From NCBI RefSeq assembly GCF_900182915.1, contig NZ_FXUG01000005.1:248001-312000 (forward strand): a DNA stretch of 64,000 nt, given 5' to 3'. Position 1 is the stretch's first letter, and the number at the start of each line of letters is the position of its first letter. The notes under the pieces were generated by a model. It saw only the letters and a list, made by a program, of their open reading frames with translations, was not told the origin of the DNA and did not search any database. Both the position numbers and the translations under genes were made by a program. Of the stretch, positions 18,483 to 26,791 are shown one piece after another. Source of the stretch: Neorhodopirellula lusitana (lineage in GTDB: Bacteria > Planctomycetota > Planctomycetia > Pirellulales > Pirellulaceae).

Positions 18483-20141
18483 TCACATCAGCAAGTAAAT
18501 GACCGTCTGGGCCGCGACAATTCGCATCACCATCGTTAGCGGGTAAACCGCGGCATAACCGGTGGCGGTCGCCGAAGATTCACGCAACGAACTAGCAAAC
18601 GCGAGTGCGGGGGGGTCAGTCATGCTTCCCGCCATCACTCCACACAGCGTCAAAAAGTTCACCTTGAACAGTCCCCGCCCCACTAGTCCAACAACCAGGA
18701 GCGGTACCATCGTGACCATCAGGCCGGCGGCCATCCAGATCACACCTTGGCTTGTCAACGCAACAGCGAAGAAGGTTTTACCCGCTGTGATTCCAGCACT
18801 CGCCAAAAACAGAATGATGCCCAACTCACGAAGAGCCAAGTTTGCCGAATAAGGAATGTGCCAGACGAACTTGCCGAGCTTCCCTAACAAGCTGAACAAA
18901 ATCGCCGCGATCAACGGCCCACCGGCCAAGCCCAACTTAACGGGGAAAGGCACACCTGGAATCGGCAATGGAATCATTCCCAGGATCACACCCACGGCGA
19001 TTCCCAAGAAGACCGGCGCAAACTGGGTCTCGTTCAATCGCTTGACCGAGTTACCGAACAAGGAAGTGACTTGTTCCAAAGCGGCATCATCGCCCACCAC
19101 ATGCACGATATCGCCGTAATGCAGACGAGTGGATCCTCGCGCGGGCATCTCAATTCCGGAGCGGACAATCCGAGTGATGGTGGCGTTGTAGAGATGATCA
19201 ATCGAAAAGTAACGCAGTGGCTGATTGATCGCGTCCGCCTCTGTTACGACGATTCGGCGAAAACTAGCGTTCCCAGTAATCTTCATCAGATCCAACGCCG
19301 ATGGCCGGCCAATCAACGGTTCAAAGCGGTTCAAGCCCTCTTCAGTCCCAACCACCTGAATCACGTCGCCGGGATGCAGCACGGTTCCATCCGTCGCCAC
19401 AGCAACGGATTCCTCACCCGCCAACTTGATCCGAGAAATTCGAACTCCCGTTTCTTCAACACCTGGGATATTGCCAAACGCGTGATCCTTCAAGTGTTCA
19501 TTATCAACTTCGATCGCCCTTCGAATGATCGGCTCGGTAGCCTGATCGGACTGGCTATTGGCATTCTTGACTTCCTCGTCCAAGTCAATTTTGAACAGGG
19601 ACTTCAAGATCAACATGCTCGCGATGATCCCCAAAATGCCGCCGGGATAAGCCACCGCGTACGCCGAAGCCAGCATTCCCAAATCAGGCGAATCCGGGGC
19701 GACAGTCGCCGCGGCCTGCTGCGCCGCCCCCAACGAAGGCGTGTTCGTCGTTGCCCCGGTCATCAACCCTCCGGCAGCCAACGGAGGTAAATCCAAGGCC
19801 GATTGGAAAAACAACACCAGCAGCACACCCAACAATACAACCGCAAACGCCATCCCGTTGAGCAGCAAACCTTGCTCTCGCCATAACTGGACAATCCCGG
19901 GTCCAAGCTGCAAACCGATTGTGAAGACGAATAGCACCAAGCCAAACTCCTTGGCGAAGTGAGCGACTTCCGGTTCGATGGTGTATTGCTCGCTGCCCGA
20001 AATGAAGTGCCCCGCCACAATACCGACGAATAGCACCCCCGCGGATCCCAAGCCAATCTTGCGGATTCGAATACCGCCGATCAACAACCCGCCAACAGCA
20101 ACACTTACCAAGGCCAAAATCGAAAATGTAACTGGGCTCAC
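18483..20141 (-). CDS. YidE/YbjL (AspT-type) transporter with two RCK-C domains
   Basis: A protein of 552 residues starting with GTG at 20141. The architecture is typical of the aspartate:alanine exchanger-like family. Five or so N-terminal membrane segments include EFGLVLFVFTIGLQLGPG and GGLMTGATTNTPSLGAAQQA. Two cytoplasmic TrkA-C/RCK-C domains lie near 205-290 and 295-375 (each ending like HPGDVIQVVGTEEGL and HYGDIVHVVGDDAAL). A second membrane half follows with GGPLIAAILFSLLGKLG and GVMAGSMTDPPALAFA. The two halves carry the matching GATTNTP/GSMTDPP re-entrant motifs, a sign of inverted duplication. The transported ion or anion is not known for this member. A promoter and inverted repeat upstream are listed separately. 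Confidence 0.88.
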   Translation of the reverse strand: MSPVTFSILALVSVAVGGLLIGGIRIRKIGLGSAGVLFVGIVAGHFISGSEQYTIEPEVAHFAKEFGLVLFVFTIGLQLGPGIVQLWREQGLLLNGMAFAVVLLGVLLVLFFQSALDLPPLAAGGLMTGATTNTPSLGAAQQAAATVAPDSPDLGMLASAYAVAYPGGILGIIASMLILKSLFKIDLDEEVKNANSQSDQATEPIIRRAIEVDNEHLKDHAFGNIPGVEETGVRISRIKLAGEESVAVATDGTVLHPGDVIQVVGTEEGLNRFEPLIGRPSALDLMKITGNASFRRIVVTEADAINQPLRYFSIDHLYNATITRIVRSGIEMPARGSTRLHYGDIVHVVGDDAALEQVTSLFGNSVKRLNETQFAPVFLGIAVGVILGMIPLPIPGVPFPVKLGLAGGPLIAAILFSLLGKLGKFVWHIPYSANLALRELGIILFLASAGITAGKTFFAVALTSQGVIWMAAGLMVTMVPLLVVGLVGRGLFKVNFLTLCGVMAGSMTDPPALAFASSLRESSATATGYAAVYPLTMVMRIVAAQTVIYLLM

Positions 20142-20169
20142 GGTCCATCAACCAAAGAAGTAGGGCTAG

Positions 20170-20183
20170 GTCACCAACGTGAC
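20170..20183. promoter_or_regulatory. Inverted repeat at the inferred start of the YidE-type gene transcript
   Basis: GTCAC-CAAC-GTGAC is a perfect 5-bp inverted repeat with a 4-bp spacer, 29-42 bp upstream of the GTG start and just downstream of the proposed -10 box. The position would suit a repressor operator; this is inference from symmetry and position. Confidence 0.3.
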
Positions 20184-20189
20184 AATTTA

Positions 20190-20219
20190 ATTATTCTTGC
20201 AGACGTATATTATTGTCGA
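20190..20219 (-). promoter_or_regulatory. Putative sigma-70-type promoter of the YidE-type gene
   Basis: Read on the minus strand, TCGACA (5 of 6 to the consensus -35) is separated by 18 bp from AATAAT (5 of 6 to the -10), inside an A/T-rich tract that stands out from its surroundings. It points toward the gene starting at 20141. Confidence 0.4.
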
Positions 20220-20360
20220 GAATTTCGCAATTCACGAAAGCCTGGATAACACCGAAGCGCGATCGCCGTCCGCAAAACACACGTGCCGGGAATTTGGCAC
20301 CCCCAGTCTTCACCGGACGCTCAATTCCCTCGTTCAGCTTCGCGCAACCTGAAACTAAAT

Positions 20361-21749
20361 TCAAGAGGTTGCCAAAAGTCGCCTTTCGACGGCAGTCGCG
20401 ATCATCCACATCTGCATCAATTGCCCCAACACGAACGTGTCGATTCGCGGCAGCACCAAATTAACCGACGGATGCCCATTCGCGTGCAACGCATCCCTGG
20501 TTTCCTGAATCGCTCCGGCCATCAAACTTGGAAACGTCTCGTCCGCCCTGTCATTCAAACCAGACGGATCGCTGCCGCACGATCCAGCGATCAACGTGTC
20601 CGTTCGCCACGATTCGACAACGAGATTGGTGTGCACGTAAGGATGCCCCGCCACCGGTGAATCCAGAGATCGCATGCTTGGCTGTCCCGAGTCAGATGTC
20701 TTCTTTGCCAAATGCCGAGTCCGACAAACTCGCACTTCGATCGCAGCATTGCCGACCGGACTGCATTCTTCCAAGCAAGCCGAATGCAGTTCGGCATACC
20801 ATTGCCCGATCGCCTGCAAGGCTTGGCTCCATACATTCAAAACTCGCGTCGACTTACCGCGATATTGCGACAGGAGCGAGTGCACGGCAACAAACTGCAT
20901 CACGATATTGGACGGGTACGGCGTCGTTCGAAAATGTTCATTCATGGCCGCGGCACCTTCCAGCAACTTCATGCAATCCAAACCCAAGAACGCCGCCGGC
21001 AATAACCCTACCGGCGACAGCGCACTGAAACGACCGTCGATTGATTCCGGAATCGTAAACTTAGCTTTGCAACCGAGATGCGTGGCCATCTCTCTTAGCT
21101 GATGGCTCGATTCGGCGACACGATCCGCTCCCAAGCCAGCACTCGCATGCTCGCCAACACTGGTCCCCGTCACTGGGATCACCAGTCGCGGCAACCAAAC
21201 TTCCGCTTCGTCGCCAAGGTGTGTTTCCAAACCGGCCAAGAAATGCTGAAACGCAGCGTCCCACTCTTGTCGATCACCATGAGGGCTGTTCACGATCAGC
21301 GCGTAACGCCCCTCCGTCTGCGTTACGCCGTCGGACGGAACCTGCAGTCGCTTCAATAATGAATCCGCCGCATCGTTATCAAAATCATTGCCTCCGAAAT
21401 ACATCCGAGGCTTGCTGCCGCGCAACGCGCGTGAAAGTTCATTGTGATACGGATCGCAACAAGCTTGCGTGATCGCCCAATTGCCAAGCGTCGATCCACC
21501 GGAACCTAATACCACGACCGCATCGAGATGCTCGTGAAGCCCATTGGCAACATGAAAGATCCGCCCCAACTCGGACCGTTCACGCTTTTGGGCATAAGCC
21601 TCCAACTGCTGCTCGGGCAGCCGAAAGAACCCCTCGTCAAAGCCGGCACAAGCTTCGACCAACCGCCCCGACAACGAATCCAATTGATCCTGGGTAATGC
21701 CGTATTCAGGATGCATCGCACCGGATGCGTGGAATCGCAGCATCGACAT
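20361..21749 (-). CDS. pgi: Glucose-6-phosphate isomerase-like protein, C-terminal motif missing
   Basis: A protein of 462 residues. PGI features are VVLGSGGSTLGNWA (phosphosugar-binding loop), PVTGTSVG, the signature-1 region ESIDGRFSALSPVGLLPAA (with Asp where Gly is usual) and QWYAELHSACLE, in place of the usual Q-x-x-x-E-S-x-G-K, retaining the Glu. The family would catalyse glucose-6-phosphate to fructose-6-phosphate interconversion in the cytoplasm. The protein stops after VLGQLMQMWMIATAVERRLLATS, exactly where most PGIs continue into the FDQxGVExxK signature that carries the catalytic Lys. I find no such motif in the three frames downstream to 20191. It may be a divergent or inactive homologue; the assignment to the SIS-fold PGI family itself is firm. 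Confidence 0.78.
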   Translation of the reverse strand: MSMLRFHASGAMHPEYGITQDQLDSLSGRLVEACAGFDEGFFRLPEQQLEAYAQKRERSELGRIFHVANGLHEHLDAVVVLGSGGSTLGNWAITQACCDPYHNELSRALRGSKPRMYFGGNDFDNDAADSLLKRLQVPSDGVTQTEGRYALIVNSPHGDRQEWDAAFQHFLAGLETHLGDEAEVWLPRLVIPVTGTSVGEHASAGLGADRVAESSHQLREMATHLGCKAKFTIPESIDGRFSALSPVGLLPAAFLGLDCMKLLEGAAAMNEHFRTTPYPSNIVMQFVAVHSLLSQYRGKSTRVLNVWSQALQAIGQWYAELHSACLEECSPVGNAAIEVRVCRTRHLAKKTSDSGQPSMRSLDSPVAGHPYVHTNLVVESWRTDTLIAGSCGSDPSGLNDRADETFPSLMAGAIQETRDALHANGHPSVNLVLPRIDTFVLGQLMQMWMIATAVERRLLATS

Positions 21750-22061
21750 GGAGGATCTCTTTGGCGGCGTTAAGAAGTAAGTTGAAAGCAGGAGCGTTCG
21801 GATCCGGCAGGTGAATATTCGCTCGCTCCCGTCAAAGCGGCCACCTGTGCAGACACTCCGAATACGCTCACAAAGTCGGTGGAGCTTGCGGGAAGAAGAA
21901 GCATAACGAGCGACCGGCGCATCGCACGCCCCCCCAACACCATGCTCTGAAACACTGTCCCGATCAACTTAGCCCTGTACAGGAAAAAACCTTCCCTTGC
22001 GATTCAGCCGTGCTTCACCCAGAATCAAGCGACACGCTGCCACAAACCAAACCGGATTGTC
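21750..22061. other. Divergent intergenic region, 312 bp
   Basis: This lies between the starts of the PGI-like gene and the ExbB-like gene, so promoters for both directions are expected. I see no clear consensus promoter, repeat or RNA gene. Confidence 0.4.
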
Positions 22062-22697
22062 ATGTTGGAATGGATCTCGTCTTATTCGACGCTCGCGATT
22101 GCGATCGCCGCGGTCGTTCACGTGGTTGCCTTCGCTATTTTGTCAGGGTGGGCAAAATCCGATCGACGACGGATCGCCCAAACGCTCGAGCGGTTCACCG
22201 ACGGCCTGCCTCACCGCAGCCGAATGGATTTCAACACCCACCTCTCAGATCAAATTGAGGCCTTCTTAGCCGACATCAGCGACGTGATGGCGCAGCCCAC
22301 TCAATCACCCGATCGGGTCACACTCGCACAACGGGTCAAGATTCTCGACGAGCGTCGCGACTACCTGCAATCCTTACGATTCGAAACGGCCTGGAACGTC
22401 GCCCGCACGATGATCGAAGCCTATCCCCTGGCCGGCGTCCTGGGCACGATCCTCGCTATCGGGGCCGCGCTCGCCGCCGATGACCAGGCGTCCGTTAGCG
22501 TCATCGTCACCCGATTCGGCGACGCCATCTGGAGCACATTCGCGGGACTTGTCGCAGCCATCGTGTTGATGTTCTTAGGCAGCCTAGTCGAACCCGCCTT
22601 CGCTCGGCTTTCGGAAAACCGAGCCGACGTACGCGAAATGGCAGCCAAAGTGAAACGGGATCTGCACACCACCGAAGCCAACACACCCGCATCATGA
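22062..22697 (+). CDS. MotA/TolQ/ExbB-family proton channel-like protein
   Basis: A protein of 211 residues. One membrane segment lies near 8-28 and two more near 125-150 and 160-185, with a cytoplasmic helical stretch between them: the TolQ/ExbB topology. The family block is ETAWNVARTMIEAYPLAGVLGTILAIGAALA, followed by SVIVTRFGDAIWSTFAGLVAAIVLMFLG, where the conserved Thr-containing segment of the proton path is found in TolQ/ExbB. It would form an ion-driven motor complex in the inner membrane with the ExbD-like protein two genes downstream. Its stop codon overlaps the start of a 50-codon ORF (ATGA). Confidence 0.75.
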   Translation: MLEWISSYSTLAIAIAAVVHVVAFAILSGWAKSDRRRIAQTLERFTDGLPHRSRMDFNTHLSDQIEAFLADISDVMAQPTQSPDRVTLAQRVKILDERRDYLQSLRFETAWNVARTMIEAYPLAGVLGTILAIGAALAADDQASVSVIVTRFGDAIWSTFAGLVAAIVLMFLGSLVEPAFARLSENRADVREMAAKVKRDLHTTEANTPAS

Positions 22698-22846
22698 CCT
22701 CCCACCTCATCAACATCCGCTTTCTGATCAACGGTGTCAGGGGCAATGGCGTCAGGGTCAACTGCGGCTTGAACAACTGCGACTTGAACGCCTGCATCGT
22801 GAACACCTACATCGTGAACACAGCAAAAGTGAGCGACCGAGCATGA
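22694..22846 (+). CDS. Small bridging ORF between ExbB-like and ExbD-like genes (50 aa)
   Basis: An ATG at 22694 overlaps the stop of the ExbB-like gene (ATGA), and the ORF's own TGA at 22844 overlaps the ATG of the next gene (ATGA). The 50-residue product begins MTSHLINIRFLINGV and then repeats in fives (NGVRG, NGVRV, NCGLN, NCDLN, ACIVN, TYIVN), encoded by 15-bp DNA repeats. Overlaps of 4 bp on both sides are the classic arrangement for translational coupling and are unlikely for a random frame. No known domain. The alternative is that the repeat simply expanded in a spacer and kept an open frame. Confidence 0.45.
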   Translation: MTSHLINIRFLINGVRGNGVRVNCGLNNCDLNACIVNTYIVNTAKVSDRA

Positions 22847-23685
22847 ACGTGATGTGGGCAATTCGGCGAGTGCGGTTTCCATTGACTCCGCTGATGGACT
22901 TGTTGTTGATCATTGTTTTCGCGCAGTTCTTAGACGTGCGAGAAACGTCACAACAGCAGTCCGTCGCGTTAGCAAACGAACGCAGCAAGCTGACCGAACA
23001 AATCGCGATGGAGCGATCCGAATTGGCTGGCATTCGGCAAGCCATGCAAGCCGAACAAAAACAACTGCAAAGCCAGCGTGACCAAGCACGCGCCGATCGC
23101 GACGAAGCCGTTGACCAATCCGAAACCAAGCTGGCCGACGTCCAGTTAGCAATGGACCTGATCGCGAAATACTTCCAAGTCGACCAAGCCGCAATCACCC
23201 AAATGCCTCGCCTGGGCGATCCCACCGCCGACAATCCAGTCGACAACGCCCTGGCTCGCGCGTCAGAACTGGCCAACGGAAACCCCGATGCCGTGATTCG
23301 CTTTCTGGTCGGTCACGCCGAACTGCTCAAACGAGCAGAAATCTGGACCGTCCACGCCGACGATGCGAAGGCCATTCACATCCGAACGGGTAACGCGACG
23401 GAATCCTTTCGCTTGGAATCGGGATCCCAAGCCGAGCGAACCGCCGAAGTCGCCGAGCGACTGTTTGCTGCCTACAAACAATTCCCGCAACCCAAGGGCC
23501 TGGTCGTGCTGTTGGTTTCGTTTGATCCACAAAGCGTGGCCGGCGTGTATCAACCCTTGATCGACGCGATGCCACAAACCCTCGAACGCCTGCGCAGCGA
23601 CACACCGCAATCTCGATTCGAGTACACGGTCCTGGGGGCCACGCCTGACCCAATGCCAGCCCAACAACGCACACCAGCCGAGTAA
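22843..23685 (+). CDS. ExbD/TolR-like membrane protein with coiled coil
   Basis: A protein of 280 residues. A single N-terminal membrane segment, FPLTPLMDLLLIIVFAQFLDV (about 12-32), resembles the TolR/ExbD segment with its essential Asp (PLMD here). A long charged coiled coil follows (about 35-105, rich in Gln, Glu, Arg), then a C-terminal globular domain (IRFLVGHAELLKRAEIWTVHADD ... GLVVLLVSFDPQSVAGVYQPLIDAM) of OmpA-like or ExbD-like size. The gene follows the ExbB-like gene through the 50-codon bridging ORF. The likely role is stator or energy-transducing partner in the inner membrane; what it drives is unknown. Confidence 0.65.
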   Translation: MNVMWAIRRVRFPLTPLMDLLLIIVFAQFLDVRETSQQQSVALANERSKLTEQIAMERSELAGIRQAMQAEQKQLQSQRDQARADRDEAVDQSETKLADVQLAMDLIAKYFQVDQAAITQMPRLGDPTADNPVDNALARASELANGNPDAVIRFLVGHAELLKRAEIWTVHADDAKAIHIRTGNATESFRLESGSQAERTAEVAERLFAAYKQFPQPKGLVVLLVSFDPQSVAGVYQPLIDAMPQTLERLRSDTPQSRFEYTVLGATPDPMPAQQRTPAE

Positions 23686-23720
23686 TCGATCCTTGGGTCC
23701 CGTCGCAATGGCAAGCCTCC

Positions 23721-25109
23721 CTACGAAGCCGCCTCTTCCAATACGCCCATGTCTTGCAAGATTTCAGCGATCGCCGTTTTGGTTTCCTGTTCCAAATGTG
23801 GATAACGATCCGCATCAACTCCCTCGGTGAGCACTCGCTGCAGCCGAGACAAAACAACCGGCTTCAAAAGCGGATGCAGGTTCTCGAACGCAGGACTATC
23901 GATCAGGTAGCTACACGGATATTTGAAGATCCGCGATTGCAGATCAAACTCCCTTAGCGAGCGTCCCTGCTTGTCCGGCTTGCCGCGTCGCTTGAACTCA
24001 TGCGTAAAAAGGAACGAACCTTTGATTGGCTCTTCCAGTTTGGTTTCGTCGCGAAACAACAAACCGTCAATCAGATCGCGGGCATACAACTGAAGCTGAG
24101 CACCAAACTCTTCGCATGCCTCATCCGAAGGCTCCGACTCTGCATGCTCAGCGACCTGCCGACGAACTAAGAAATTCGCACGCGTCAACGAATTATGCAT
24201 TTGCGTTTGATGTTCCAAGACCATCAACGCCACGATGTCACTGTATGGCGACAAATAGTCGTAAGTTGCGAACTCATCACGCAAACTCAAACGGTTCCCG
24301 CTTGCCGAGACATCCAGGCGTCCGCCCTTCAAAAACGCGTTGCCCATGTGAGTCATGGAGCCATGCTTCCCAGTGACATACCAACCGCCCCAACGCTCTG
24401 AAAACGGACTGGTGTGATCGGTCACATACGAGTCTCGCTGCGCCGCAATGCTTCCATCAAAGTCCGGCACTACGCTACGAACAACATGCCCCGGAACACC
24501 TTGCGTCATGCTAGTTGCATGACACGACAAGCACTCATACTTCGCTTGCCGAATCAAGGGCAGCTTGGCGTTGGAATCATCCGACTGGGAATCATCAGCC
24601 AAAGAACCACTGAACTGCGGAAATCCAGACGACGAGAGTCCCGGTCGAGCGTTCAGCGTGTAGAACGCGGCACCCAACTTAGGATCAAACGTCGAAAGCT
24701 CGATCACAGGCGCTCCCCGCACCCAGCCCACAAAAGTGTCGTCGTTGAAATAGATTGCTCTTGGGTTCCGCCTCGATATGTAACGGACTTGCATGCTGGT
24801 TTTGGAAAACACCAGCGTCTGGGTACTCGACGGCACCTCCAATTCACGCAACAGCGATTTCAAATATCCGGTGGCACCATCGGCCTCCAATACCGTCTCA
24901 CCGCTTTGGATTTTCGCGATCAATCGAGTGATCCGATTTTCAGCTGGCGTGTCGCTATAGACAATCGGTTCCGCTTCGATGTCCACCGGCGTCTGAGCAA
25001 CAACCCACCCCGGAACGAACAGCATCCCCAACGCGATCACCGGTGTCCTCAATAGCATCGCCCAACGGATACATCGACACTGCACAGTCGCGATTTCTCG
25101 AAACATCAT
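23721..25109 (-). CDS. Secreted mono-haem cytochrome-like protein, copy 2 of a tandem pair
   Basis: A protein of 462 residues with signal peptide LLRTPVIALGMLFVPGWVVAQ. One haem-binding motif, CLSCH, lies at residues 193-197. Blocks shared with the upstream paralogue are LVFSKTSMQVRYISRRNPRAIYF, FNDDTFVGW, YVTDHTSPFSERWGGWYVTG, HMGNAF, SDIVALMVLEHQTQMHN and LREFDLQSRIFKYPCSYLI. The Met and His residues of LEHQTQMHN are candidates for a second haem ligand. The start overlaps the stop of the paralogue by 4 bp (ATGA). The reaction is unknown; periplasmic electron transfer is inferred from the haem motif. Confidence 0.72.
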   Translation of the reverse strand: MMFREIATVQCRCIRWAMLLRTPVIALGMLFVPGWVVAQTPVDIEAEPIVYSDTPAENRITRLIAKIQSGETVLEADGATGYLKSLLRELEVPSSTQTLVFSKTSMQVRYISRRNPRAIYFNDDTFVGWVRGAPVIELSTFDPKLGAAFYTLNARPGLSSSGFPQFSGSLADDSQSDDSNAKLPLIRQAKYECLSCHATSMTQGVPGHVVRSVVPDFDGSIAAQRDSYVTDHTSPFSERWGGWYVTGKHGSMTHMGNAFLKGGRLDVSASGNRLSLRDEFATYDYLSPYSDIVALMVLEHQTQMHNSLTRANFLVRRQVAEHAESEPSDEACEEFGAQLQLYARDLIDGLLFRDETKLEEPIKGSFLFTHEFKRRGKPDKQGRSLREFDLQSRIFKYPCSYLIDSPAFENLHPLLKPVVLSRLQRVLTEGVDADRYPHLEQETKTAIAEILQDMGVLEEAAS

Positions 25110-26560
25110 CGGACGACTCGAATACCGGGCGAAGTTGCGTCCAAGCGATGACCTTCCTTACCGCCTTCACTGACCTCTTTTTGCAGCGAGGCGGTATGCC
25201 CCTGAGCCTGAAACAACGGATGAGTCTCTTGTAGGATCCCCAGAATCTCAGCTCGCATCATCGGCGTTAAGTGAGCGTATTCCGGCGACGTGTCATCACC
25301 TTCCAGAATGGCGGTCAACTTCGTAACGATCCGCGACCGCACTTCGTCAGGCAGGGCCTCAAATGAATCATTGTAAATCAGGTAGCTGCACGGATAGCGA
25401 AACATCCGGGTCTGCAAGTCAAAGTCCCTTAACGATCGACCTTGCGAATCACGCAACCCTCGCTCTTGAAACTCCTTTTCAAAGTTGCTGGATCCACTCA
25501 CCGGACTGGTCAGGGCGAACTCATCACAAAACAACAAGTACTCCAAAACTTGATCCACCGACGAATCAATCCGCCGATTGGCACTATCGCTGATGTGTCC
25601 GGCCGGTCGTTCGAGCAACTCGTTCATCTGATACGACTGATGCAACGCTTGACGTGTTTCATAATTGGCCGCGGCGATCGCGTTGTGCATTTGCGTTTGA
25701 TGTTCAAGAACCATCAACGCCACGATGTCACTGTGCGGTGTCAGAAAACTCTCAAGACGGATCGAGTCGCCCAAGTCGGTTCGATTCGCTCCGCTCTCAC
25801 GATCGATCTCACCTTCATCACCTTTGCAAATCACGTTCCCCATGTGCCGCATGTCGCCGTGACTTCCCGTCACATACCAGCCCCCCCAGCGTTCTTTGAA
25901 ATCGCTGGTGTGATCCGTCGTGTAGGTCCCACTGCCAAACTTCGGTCGCCCCGCCGCATCCGCAAAAACGCTTCGGACCAAGTACCCAGGCACGTTCTGT
26001 GTACGGCTCGATGCATGGCAAGACAGACAGCCGCCGCGATCGCGCACGAACTTCGGTTCTGGCTGTTCCTCTGAATTGCCCAACGTGTAAAAGATCGCGC
26101 CTTGCTTGGCATCCGTCGCCGCAAACTCCAACACGTCTCCTTGCTGGCAATACCCAACATAAACGTCATCGTTGAAAAACAGCGACCGAGGTCGCCGCGG
26201 CGAGATCCGATTCAGCTGCAAACTCGTCTTCGAAAACACCAACACTTGCGAACTGGTCGGAACCTTCAACGCCTCTAGCACCGCTGGCAAATAGCCGTGC
26301 TGCTGATCAAACGCCAGCTCCGCCGTACCGGACGCAAGTTTCTCGGCCAGATTGGCCACCGGATCATGCACGACCGTGTTGAGGTAATCGATTGGCGGCT
26401 TCTCGAATCCGCTTGACTGAGCGAGCACCGGGGAAGCCCCATAGATGAGGGCTAGGCAAAACGAGCCAACCAAAGCAAACACGCATTTAGCCGCAGCACG
26501 GGACGACCTGAATACTGGGCGAGCCGAACGAACGATGACGGGGCGGAAGGATTCGCACAT
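25106..26560 (-). CDS. Secreted mono-haem cytochrome-like protein, copy 1 of a tandem pair
   Basis: I place the start at ATG 26560 (MCESFRPVIVRSARP), giving 484 residues with a signal peptide ending VLAQ; the frame is open to 26644. Haem motif CLSCH at residues 178-182, preceded by RDRGG. It aligns along its length with the downstream gene: VFSKTSLQLNRISPRRPRSLFF, FNDDVYVGY, YTTDHTSDFKERWGGWYVTGSHG, HSDIVALMVLEHQTQMHN and LRDFDLQTRMFRYPCSYLI. A promoter with a symmetric element lies 56-90 bp upstream. The tandem pair presumably arose by duplication and is co-transcribed. Function unknown. Confidence 0.72.
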   Translation of the reverse strand: MCESFRPVIVRSARPVFRSSRAAAKCVFALVGSFCLALIYGASPVLAQSSGFEKPPIDYLNTVVHDPVANLAEKLASGTAELAFDQQHGYLPAVLEALKVPTSSQVLVFSKTSLQLNRISPRRPRSLFFNDDVYVGYCQQGDVLEFAATDAKQGAIFYTLGNSEEQPEPKFVRDRGGCLSCHASSRTQNVPGYLVRSVFADAAGRPKFGSGTYTTDHTSDFKERWGGWYVTGSHGDMRHMGNVICKGDEGEIDRESGANRTDLGDSIRLESFLTPHSDIVALMVLEHQTQMHNAIAAANYETRQALHQSYQMNELLERPAGHISDSANRRIDSSVDQVLEYLLFCDEFALTSPVSGSSNFEKEFQERGLRDSQGRSLRDFDLQTRMFRYPCSYLIYNDSFEALPDEVRSRIVTKLTAILEGDDTSPEYAHLTPMMRAEILGILQETHPLFQAQGHTASLQKEVSEGGKEGHRLDATSPGIRVVR

Positions 26561-26615
26561 GAGTAAATCCTGGTAAGGTGGGACCGAGATGAAACCCGGT
26601 AATTGGAGAGGCCCC

Positions 26616-26644
26616 ATCCTAGACAGGGGATAAATGCACGTCAA
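26616..26644 (-). promoter_or_regulatory. Putative promoter of the tandem haem-protein operon
   Basis: On the minus strand TTGACG (-35) is separated by 17 bp from TAGGAT (-10), pointing to the start at 26560. The inferred 5' leader is about 50 nt. Confidence 0.5.
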
Positions 26645-26650
26645 TGTGCA
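26635..26650. promoter_or_regulatory. Palindrome overlapping the -35 box (possible operator)
   Basis: TGCAC-GTCAAT-GTGCA is a perfect 5-bp inverted repeat with a 6-bp centre that contains most of the -35 hexamer. Its position would let a dimeric regulator block or recruit RNA polymerase. Confidence 0.4.
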
Positions 26651-26791
26651 TATTTAAATCACCCCTAAAAATGGCCCCTTTGGGACTCCAGCAAAGCGAC
26701 TTTTTTCGTCGCCTACGCCGCGCCGAATGGCTGTGCTAGGATCCCATCTACAACCACCTCCTCAGTCTCCCTTCGCCCCATAAATCGCATC

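Noticed and set aside
20191-20409. Lost C-terminus of the PGI-like gene through a frameshift
   Set aside because: I read all frames downstream of the stop and found no FDQxGVE-like sequence, so there is no evidence for a recent frameshift.
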